Assembly (NCBI GenBank): GCA_002205965.3
Contig: NADL03000501.1
Span: forward strand, 1,674,001-1,738,000
Origin: Kappaphycus alvarezii
Lineage: Eukaryota; Rhodophyta; Florideophyceae; Gigartinales; Solieriaceae
Length of the DNA: 64,000 nt
Direction: 5' to 3'
Shown here: piece by piece, positions 55,671-64,000 of the stretch
How the letters are laid out: every line of letters begins with the position of its first letter
Numbering within the stretch: position 1 is the stretch's first letter
The notes under the pieces: model-generated
What the model was told of the DNA's origin: nothing
Databases searched by the model: none
Seen by the model: the letters and a program-made list of their open reading frames with translations, nothing else
Position numbers and translations under genes: made by a program

Positions 55671-57519
55671 TAGATCACCTTGTTTTTGGTTTTTCGGCTT
55701 AGATAGTCATCACGCTCAGTAGCTTCGAAAGAGAGTAGGGAAATGGAGTTTAGGGGGCGGGGAGGCGATTTTTGGGAATGACTTTGGAGGGGCATAGGTT
55801 TTCCATTTTTGTGGGCTTTGGGGAGTGGTATGTAATTGAGGGTGTTTTGAATGGGTACGGGGAGAGTGGTGGTGAGTACAATGATCGGGGGCGTTTGAAA
55901 CTTGGAATAAAGGGGTTTGAATAGGCTCCCGAGGGCGCACTCTATAAATTTGGAATAGGTAAAATAAATCTACAAGGGAATCTGTAGTAGTGTATTGCGC
56001 CCTTTTTCTCAAAAAAATGAATTTGGAGGGGGAGGAAAGCGAAAAGGGAAAAAGAACTTGATTCTGGATCAATTTAGATGGTTAGATAGAGTATTAAATA
56101 ATGAATTTGGAGAGGATCTCGGTAAGGATAAGCAAGGGTCAGAAAGGGCGAAGAAGGACCAGAACTAAAAGCAATTTTGGACAGGGGGCCTGGTAGTACA
56201 GTAAATTAAAATTCAGTAGATGACGGCGACAAAAATAATCCGTTCCGATCCGCACGCGCCTAACAAGGTCCTCATGATTTTCGCGGAATTTTTCTTGCCT
56301 TGGTCCTTTGTGTTGTTTTTGAAGGAGTTTCTTTGCGCTATAGTTGTTCCTATGATGATCCCAGTTTGTCGGGGGACCTGTTTCTTCTTCTACCGGCCCG
56401 ATCGCCCTTTTATCTACCTCCGTCAATGGAAGACTGTGTATGCGCTTGCGTTCGTTGCACTCGTCTGACCTTTTGTGAAGTGTTGAAACCACAGATATAA
56501 CCTAGGGATATGCTTGCCGATGAGAAATCGGTACTCGAGATCAGGTTCAACCGGGGTAGTCCTACGATATAATAATCTAGACTTTACTGAAGGTGAAGCG
56601 GAACATTTGCCACTTGAAGTCGACCAGAATGCTAAAATACCACGGTCTTACTACAGCATCAGGACTTCCTTACACCGCGTGCTCGTACACACAGACAATC
56701 TCTTTTCTACCCACCATTCCCACTTCCTTGCGCCGTGGTCGTTCCAACACCTAATACAAACCTAACTTGGGTGCGCGGGCCACTAATCACGGGGTCCTCT
56801 GGCCTTCCAACCTGGACCTTAACTGTATCTCCACCAATCGTTCCAAGCTCCTTGAAACTCTCTCCCAAATGTGTCCATATGCCCCAACAAGCCATCTTGT
56901 GCAAACTTACGCCTCATTATGCTTCCTCTTCCGCTAATCCTTACCTTCTATGCATATATCAACCCAAATGTTAATTTTCTTCATAAAGTTTTATGTATTA
57001 AGTTTCTTGCCCAAATACAACTCTTTAACTAAGTACTCTGCACGAGGAAAAAGCTGACCCTACTCTGCGTCATATCCCTGTTTAAAAATCCTCTGTACGA
57101 TTTAATACATCGATGGATATGTGTAAAGGGGCATTCGCAAAGCTCATCACACATATCGTAGAGCGTATACAATTGATCCTTGCTTAACCGCTCAAACTTG
57201 CGATTTCTAAGCATTAACCTACGCGTGGCACCCATTAGTCGTTTAGTGTGTCCATTTCCACATCCCTCTACCTCACTCCAATTAGCTCGTCAATCCGTCG
57301 CTTGAGTGTGAAACATAATGATGCAGCAGCTATCGAACATGTAGCCTACTAAGATTCTGACCCAATTTTACGAGCATATTGCGTCATTTTATCTATTTAA
57401 TTGTAGCGGAACGGCAGTGCACGTTGGTATCTAACGGATTTCTCGTGTCACTTGTAGTATTTCATACAGCCTTCTATTTCCATTGCATGTGTACGATTCC
57501 CCTCCGTCCTCCCCCCGAT
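55671..57519. other. no recognised gene; a few protein-like minus frames
   Basis: Minus-strand frames at 56492-56139 (KRIHSLPLTEVDKRAIGPVE...), 56904-56707 and 57235-57029 (RKFERLSKDQLYTLYDMCDE...) have natural composition, but no family is evident and neighbouring sequence does not extend them. They may be exons or relics. 55720-56130 is purine-rich on the plus strand. Confidence 0.35.
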
Positions 57520-57572
57520 GAAACTTCTCCATCTTCCCTCCCTTTCAAAGAGAGGGAAGATGGAGAAGTTTC
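57520..57572. repeat. perfect 21-bp inverted repeat with 11-base loop
   Basis: Arm 57520-57540 (GAAACTTCTCCATCTTCCCT plus C) is the exact reverse complement of 57552-57572. A transcript would form a 21-bp fully paired stem. It stands alone, with no gene or terminal repeat nearby. Confidence 0.95.
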
Positions 57573-60229
57573 TTATAAACGCTGAAGGACGCTTATCTGA
57601 TGTTTACGATCTCTACTAGATCAAATCCTAGCCTCATTACTTTGTAATGAGAACATTCTGCTATTTTTCCAACAATCGCCTCACTCAGCTCTTCATCTCT
57701 ATCTAGATCAACGGTATTGTCTATTCCACCCTGAATGGTTCCATTTAAACAAAAAGAGCCACACTGCTTCCATTTTCGATGTAAAAGGACTGCCTGGACT
57801 CTCGTACAAACGCCTTTGTTGTAAGTTTCGCTTCTATGCGACGGGCCTCTGCCTTCATCACTCTACTTCTTTTTCTTAGATGTAGCCATTTCAAGAGCGT
57901 CTACACTTGAGACAACGACGCATCTGTTAGTATAACGGAGTAAGTGCCCTGATGATATGGATGAAGCAGATAATTCAGTAGAAGCCGTGAAGTGGTGGGT
58001 GCGGCATCGTGGAAGGATTAGGTTCTTAAAGTTGGGCATTATGCTGAAGTGGGGGAGGTGATGGGATAGGTGGGCGTGATTATGTTTGCGCGTAATCTAG
58101 GTGGGATCGGATACAGAGTGGAAACGAAGACTACTAAGTGCGTGTATTGCTTCGTTTTGGTGAGAGCTGAGATTGTGTTTGATGCTTAATATGGCCAGAG
58201 CGGTGATATGATTGCAGTGAAGGACTTATTGGGGAGGTACGGTTGGAAATATTGTATGTTGAGAGCGGATATGACACGAAAGGGGTGAAGGGGTGTGTTT
58301 CGTACCTTTGATTACATGGGTGAGACACGAGTTCATTGTTTCGAACCTGCAACACAACTATATTGTTGCCTCGCGGTGCCTCTGACACATATTTGCACCA
58401 CTCTTGTTATTACTGTAGGACATTATTGTTGATGTTGATCACATATAAACATCAATATTACATCCCCCAACTAGTGCAACCTCCACACTAATAGAATTAC
58501 TAGAGCATAGATTGCACTCGTTTCACAGATAAGCCCAGTCAACGACGTCGGGTACTGCAATTTCATCATCATAGTGAGTGGCCTGTGCTGCTTTGGAAAT
58601 TCATTCAGACTACAAAGAACATATAGTTGTGTATGGTATCCCACAGGTCTCCAGAACTGTAACACTGGTACAACTGGTAGTATTGTTACTGAGTTGGAAA
58701 TCAGCTCCGTTACAAAAATACTGCATCAGGAAATTTATATGCTCTTGTCCTTACACAGCACTTTGATGGTCTGTTAACTGGATCTGTAGAGATACTACAA
58801 ATCAGCTCCTCAACTTCGCTTGTTTTTCGCCGCAGTAATTTTACAAGCAGCTAAGCGAGGTAGATAGCGAACTAATAGTTTCTATAGTACCTCAGGCCTC
58901 ATTCATTGACTTCCAGGGTTTGCATGGGTAGGACTGGTCTAAATTATTTCCTTTCTCTACGAATGCAAATTGATAAAGACATATATTCGAGACCAGCAGT
59001 AATATTTTATGCCTCCAGGACAGTAGTCGTTCGACTGTCTTTTGGGGAACTTTGCTTTCATTAGTCTTTTATCAGGCTCTCCTTCTAGCCAGAGCCTGGC
59101 GTTTACGGCTCGAAAATTTTGCATTTGTGGCTTTTAATGCGTAAAAGTCTAGAACGAGCGGGTGTTAAGACAGGAAAACGTTTTAATTGTCTTCCTTGGC
59201 ACAGTTTAGTTCTTCCGGGAGTTTATTTGCATTCCCAGTTGATTTTAAATTAAATCCTGTGCTTATTGGCGGTAAATTGATATATCAAATGCCGCTTTTT
59301 GGTAACAAGGAGATTTTGGTACGCCTAATGCGGAAAGAAGTTTAAAAGATCTACTCAGAAAGAGCATTGACCCATCGGTTAACCTACTTACGTTAGAGCA
59401 TTCTGTCTTGTCTGATATTGTTGTTTAAATAATCGATTTATAGGAGTTCTAGGCACTCCCAAAAGTATCAGTAAATAGGTTGTATTCAATTTGTAATATT
59501 TTGCGAATGTACCCCCTGGCGGTAGCGAAAATTCCGCTTCTACATTCAGGCCTTTTAAACGACTTTCACAGTGACACGATACGACCGTGAAAAAAGGCTT
59601 GCCCTCCTCACGATTTTTGCAGCCTCTGGGCCAACCTGGCGCGAACCCTGTAAAAAGTAATGGCGAATGTATAAATAGGTAAACAATGAGCCAGAAGCGG
59701 GCTTGTGAGCTTCCGGCTTAGACTTTACCGCTTAGTGTGACATGTTCTAATATGTTCGTATGTACATGAGATGTCACCATTGGCAAAAGTGCTAAATTTC
59801 CGAAATTTTCATCGGTTTTATCGCTTTAAAGTGTAATGTTGCGAAGCTACTGCAAGTGGAACCTACCGTAGGGCCTCGGCATGGTACATATTGCGCAAAA
59901 AATACATCTATAGCGTTAATCATTATACACAATTTCTGGGCCCCAATTTGTCATTTTAGAAAAAATCCGACCATAGGTATACTTTTTAAAAAATCAAACC
60001 GGATGGTCAAGAATTCATTTCAAATCGACTTTTCAACCTCATGAAAACAGAGAAAGGGCTAATTCAGGATTACAAATAATTACAAGGCCGGCACGGTACT
60101 AGCCACGAAATTTGAAATAGTTTACTTAAACCTTAGTCCCAGGGTTCAAACACGTCCAAACAACGACCCAGACAATTTGAACTCACCACCATGCTATTTG
60201 GTAATAAATTGAGCTAATTAAAGCATAGT
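57573..60229. other. gene-free region
   Basis: Only short frames without motifs (58134-58388 minus, 58574-58777 plus, 59856-60044 plus). No RNA gene or repeat recognised. Confidence 0.5.
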
Positions 60230-61860
60230 AAATCTTGGAATGACAGCAAGATGGAGTTTCAGTGTCTGAGATGGCCCTCCGCCTTGAATGATTGTGGAAA
60301 CCGATCCACAACTTCTTCAAAAATCACACAGGATATAATGACAAGATCCAGGATAGTAGATAGTCAAAAGTTTCACTTCAAAAAAGTAAAATGATCATCT
60401 ACAATGCCTCTTAAGTTGAGCAAACGCCAGTGGAATACAAAATTCACTGGTTTTTCCGATTACAGCGAGAAGAGCCCAGCAGATTCTCGCAGAAGAGCCC
60501 AATTTGGGCTATACTAAGGTTAAGAAAACTTTCTTTCTCGTAGAGGCGCACAAGTACACTTGTGTGCAATTGACTCGAGCCCGGGCATCCTGGACCATGC
60601 CAAACTTGGACCGCGTTTTGTTTTCCGCTGAGAAAAAAAAAGCTCAACGGTTCTGATAGCTTAGCATATTACTGGCACGATCTGCGGAACGAGGAAAGGA
60701 TTTTTCCGCGTCGTAGGATAGTTGATGTGTCAGTGATTATTGTTGCCGCATTTTCAGAGAAATGGAAATCAGATCCCACCTTTTTAGGTGGGAAAAGGAT
60801 GCTTTGTCTACAAAAACAATTTGCAGGAGTTTCTGTTACCATTTACAGCCGAATATCATCCAAACGGGTGGGAATTTCAGCCAGATAATGCAGCTCTTCA
60901 CAAATTGAATATTACCAAATGTGATACAATTTGGCTTTTCATTGGAAAACATGGAGTGAACCAACATGTTACGCAAATTTGTTCTCGGTTCATATTTGAC
61001 ATCGCTGGCTAGAATCTGAATTCGTTGAAAACTTGTGCCAGAACGGGTGACCTTGCACACGTAGCACAACCGGTGCTGGTATTTCTTTCTTATTTTTTAG
61101 TTGGACCAAGTGGGCTGATGGAAGTGAACTTGGACCGGTTTGCCATACTGTATTATTTGCTTTGCTGTAATTTTAACTTACATTCATATCTCCGTCTCAA
61201 CATAGCTGTTATTTTGACAGACTATCATGAGTTGTGGACCGTATATATTACAGCAAGACAGTTTGACATTAAAGGCAGAAACACAATTCCACAAGAACCA
61301 TGCACCACCTTTTTTATCGCTTGCCCATCCTTTCCTTGTTTCTACCAGTCAAAAGTTTGCAACTTTTCCACTGCTGTCGCGCCGTCCCCGCCGCAATCGC
61401 CCAAGCAAAGTCAAGTTGTCAAGTTACTGAGCCTACAACAGTCTAGTATTTCCAAAATTTCAAGACCACAAGATGTTTTAGTATCCATTTCGAGAATAGA
61501 CATTATTGGTTTCAAGATCGACTTCTGCAAGAGAGGCCTTACAGAACTTCATATTACAAAAGTCAATGTTTGGCTTCGAAAAAAAATTGTGCAATGTAGA
61601 AGCCCTCCTGTGGTCCGGATCTAAACCCAATTGAGAACGTATGGGGAATACTTGCCCGCGCTGTTTACAGAAAATTTCTGCAGTTTAACAATGATGTGAA
61701 ATTGAAATTTGTAATTGCTCAAGAGCAGTCAAAAATTGACATTTTGCTTCCTTAAACTTTGATTCGAAGTCTGCATTGGTGATACCTTGATCTTATTAAG
61801 CGCAAAGGCTCAAAAACTGTTTATTACCATAAGTTGGCATCTGATCTTGTCAGAGATGAT
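60230..61860 (+). pseudogene. Tc1/mariner transposase, dead and interrupted
   Basis: The plus strand reads, in order, a helix-turn-helix relic (VSVSEMALRLND near 60255), WTMPNLDRVLFSAEKK near 60590-60640, a YYWHDLRNEER relic near 60670, FSEKWKSDP..LGGK near 60755-60795, and LLPFTAEYHPNGWEFQPDNA near 60830-60890 (second catalytic Asp, codon 60884). After the gap come ITKVNVWLRKKI near 61550, ENVWGILARAVY near 61630, and IKRKGSKTVYYH near 61800. The first catalytic residue, normally Asp in SDE, is Ala (GCT 60627-60629). About 640 bases of unrelated sequence lie between the DNA(A/P)xHK box and the C-terminal part. Stops and frameshifts occur throughout. I could not identify terminal repeats. Confidence 0.82.
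60908..61540. mobile_element. inserted sequence within the Tc1/mariner copy
   Basis: In Tc1 transposases the FQxDNAPxHK box and the SPDLNPIEN..W box are normally only some 20 residues apart; here about 700 bases separate them, and the intervening DNA shows no transposase motif. I see no obvious terminal repeats or domain in it. The borders are approximate. Confidence 0.5.
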
Positions 61861-62301
61861 ATTTCCAGTCCCCGGTACCCAAAATAGCTACAGAGCAAAG
61901 CCCGCTCTTTAGTTATTTTTGGTACCGAAGTTGCCTTTTTCTGCTTATTAGGGTGATAATTGATGAATTCCGTTGAACTTTTGCATGTACCGTACTATGT
62001 AGTTGCCAGGAAATTATGACTGCTACCAAGTTCTGGAAAAATAGCCAATCAGTGCTCTTGAAACTCTTAATTATGGTGCCGGATCTATATTTTTTTCCGG
62101 TACCGTATCTTAAAACGGTGCAGTAGCTTGGCCATTCCTATAGAAAAAAATGTCTACGCATATGCGTCCTGTGCACATATTACACTACATGTATACAGTA
62201 CTGTTTTCCTAGACCCTACACAATTTCATGAGGATTTAATTCTACGCCATCTATGCAGTAGATATTCTCTTGATATTTATATCTATATCAGGTCTATCTA
62301 T
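61861..62301. other. spacer before the piggyBac-like element
   Basis: A GGTACCGAAG and CGGTACCG-rich patch, but no gene recognised. Confidence 0.5.
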
Positions 62302-62334
62302 TGTCTATTTGACAAGTGTCATCAATTGATTACA
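62302..62334 (+). repeat. left terminal inverted repeat and subterminal palindrome
   Basis: TGTCTATTTGAC at 62302-62313, then ATCAATTGAT inside TCATCAATTGATTACAT. The counterpart in the other copy has GTACTCAACTGAGTACAT in the same position. Confidence 0.75.
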
Positions 62335-62477
62335 TAAGTTTTATTACCGCCTTTTTTAGCTTTACATTTTCCCTTCGGTCTCTTCTACCTGTACAAGGTT
62401 ACCGTTCAGAGCTTTCGCACCTTCACTGGCTCAGGAATCCAATTCTCTCTCGAAATCCCACTCAAAATCCCTCGAAG

Positions 62478-64000
62478 ATGGTGAAATCAAACGACGGGCG
62501 TTTGCTCCCTGCAAGTAGGGTTCCCACGAAAGCGCGCTTACTCACATCCGACGTCAAGTGTAGGAGGTTGTATGGATTCAATTGGAAGACAAAAATGGTG
62601 CCAAGAACAGTCCTGGGGATCAAAAAAGTGGCTAAAGGTGAAGTATATCAGAGAATGGTTGTTAGTAACTGGGAATTGCTGGACGGTTCGAAAAAGTTGG
62701 CAATTCACTTATCAAGTGTGAAAGAAGAAGAGGCTCCTTCCTTCGAGTAAGTCACCGGTTTGGTGCCCAATTCATTCAGCAGTGGGAGAACGGCGTACGA
62801 AATAGAAGGTCAGGCTGGTATCCAAATGAAGACTGACACTCCTGCGGGATCTGATGGGAGTAGGGTCCCGAGTACGAGGCCGAGTACAAGCCCAATTCAA
62901 GTATCAGAAGCTCATTTTGAAGGTGTAATAACAGAGATGGTGGAATCTGATTGGCCGAAAACAGGTGCACATAGCAGAGAGTGGACTTGGAAAGAGATAA
63001 TACTAAATTTGAATGGACCTATCACACGAAGACGTTGGAAAGTGAATGGCCCGGTGGATGAGCTTATTCTTGCAGGTATCGCTCCCCAAGGTATGACACC
63101 TTATCATTAATTTATGTGGGTGTTTCCCATGCCATTCCTTTCTACTATTGTCCAGTCAACAAACTTCGCTTTTGAAAGTAATGGTTTCATTCCATGCACA
63201 GCAGGTGAAATTCTGAAGTTTTTTGGGGTTCTGATTCTCATGATACGTTTTGCGTTTGGCGGTCGCAGGACCTTATGGGGTAGCTCTTCCCCGTTGAAGT
63301 ATATACAAAGTCCAAATTTTGGAAATATCATCCCACGTGGAAGGGTTGAGATTATTCGCCGTTACATATCCTTTTCCGAATCTCAACCTCTTACAGATGA
63401 AGAAGAATCCAGTTCGACCTGGCGCTGGAGCCTGGTTAGCGACTTTGCCGAGGCAATCAGCAGGCATCGTCATCTCCATGTTCATGTCAAGCTAGCAGAC
63501 TCAATTTGTGTGGATGAAAGCATGTCAAGGTGGTATGGAATTGGAGGTAAATGGATTAAGAAAGGACTTCCACACTGCGTCGCTCTTGACAGGAAACCTG
63601 AAAGTGGGTGTGAGCTTCGGACCGCTGCGTGTGGAGAAAGTGGAATAATTATCAGCATCAAGATCTTTAAGTCTTCAGAAGACACTGAAAGCTCAGGTAC
63701 GGAATGTTTAAAGGGAACAAGAGAGATGTTACAGCTTGTGGAACCATGGTTCTGTTCAGATATTATTGTACGTGGTGATTCTTTCTTTTCCTCTGTCCAG
63801 GCTGCGGAAGCTTTGCTGCAGAAGGGCTTACGTTTCATTGGGGTTCTCAAGAATTCCAACCGTCAGTTTCCGATGGCGTATCTTTCGGGCCAAGAGGTTG
63901 AAAACCGGGGTCAGCACATAGCAATGACAACTACTACAGACGACAATAAGGTAATTGCAGCTGTCATGTGGGTTGATCGAGAGAGAAGATACTTCGTCAG
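62478..64000 (+). CDS. piggyBac-like (DDE_Tnp_1_7) transposase, partial at window edge, one internal TAA
   Basis: From ATG 62478 (MVKSNDGRLLPASRV) a single frame runs to the window end with stops only at 62748-62750 and 63108-63110. The N-terminal block contains ARLLTSDVKCRRL. The piggyBac core starts with MTPYH, stop, FMWVFPMPFLSTIVQSTNFAF, where the stop replaces the aromatic residue of the family's TPxxYFxxFFP motif. The first catalytic Asp is in CVDESMSRWYG near 63510 and the second in IIVRGDSFFSSVQAAEALL near 63775; VMWVDRERRYFVS follows near the edge. The third Asp and any C-terminal cysteine domain lie outside. The 62748 stop may be removed by a 36-base in-phase intron (GTAAGT 62747 to CAG 62782). 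The TAA at 63108 looks like a nonsense change. Cut-and-paste transposition is the family role. Confidence 0.85.

Larger units (their letters stand above)
62302..64000 (+). mobile_element. piggyBac-like DNA transposon, left part, nearly intact (continues past the window)
   Basis: The left end TGTCTATTTGACAAGTGT, followed by a subterminal ATCAATTGAT palindrome and a TATTACCGCC..TTTTTTA stretch, matches the right end of the element at 20985-23010 in the same order. This defines a family. Coding begins 176 bases inside. The right end lies beyond position 64000, so its length is unknown. Four bases outside the terminus are CTAT, not TTAA. Confidence 0.8.

Noticed and set aside
59844-62129. AAGCTACTGCA (59844) and its complement (62119) as terminal repeats of the Tc1 element
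   Set aside because: An 11-base inverted match over 2.3 kb is expected by chance about once in a few trials, no TA flank is present, and similarity stops after the 11 bases.
63108-63110. TAA decoded as an amino acid (alternative genetic code)
   Set aside because: The LINE, bZIP and zinc-finger frames all end at ordinary TAG/TAA codons after sensible C-termini, so the standard code is the simpler reading.

Overview
The window is nuclear DNA from a eukaryote. It has no operons, its few host genes are intron-poor and far apart, and most of the sequence is a graveyard of transposable elements. Three Ty1/copia fossils, a lone Gag fragment, an intact R2-type (restriction-like-endonuclease) LINE, a hAT, a Tc1/mariner and two copies of a piggyBac-like family fit an alga or other protist. 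Intronless host genes separated by repeat blocks, plus a dispersed TACAG/TACTG pentamer, would suit a red alga, but that is inference and I cannot name the species.

Layout. 0-3 kb: end of a copia pol, an unrecognised broken reading frame and a possible solo LTR. 3-16.3 kb: AT-rich and nearly gene-free, with faint minus-strand coding at 9.3-14.1 kb. 16.4-20.9 kb: two unrecognised decayed genes and a lone Gag-like fragment. 20.98-23.01 kb: a shortened piggyBac-like element. 23.9-27.4 kb: an uninterrupted 1155-codon LINE protein with zinc fingers, reverse transcriptase and restriction-like endonuclease. A 5'-truncated relative lies tail-to-tail at 29.2-29.7 kb. 30-40 kb: a host island with a bZIP transcription factor, a large zinc-finger/RD-repeat gene spread over three overlapping frames, and pentamer-rich spacers. 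40.3-47.2 kb: a minus-strand copia fossil split by a complete hAT element with 8-bp target duplications. 47.1-49.4 kb: decayed reading frames and a 25-28 bp palindromic minisatellite. 49.5-54.1 kb: a second minus-strand copia fossil. 54.2-60 kb: small unrecognised fragments and a perfect 21-bp hairpin. 60.2-61.9 kb: a dead Tc1/mariner transposase. 62.3-64 kb: the 5' part of a nearly intact piggyBac-like element whose terminus matches the one at 21-23 kb.

The bZIP and zinc-finger proteins are the only confident host genes. The rest is mobile DNA in several age layers: copia elements are old, the hAT jumped into one of them later, and the LINE and the right-hand piggyBac-like element look youngest because their frames are nearly clean.
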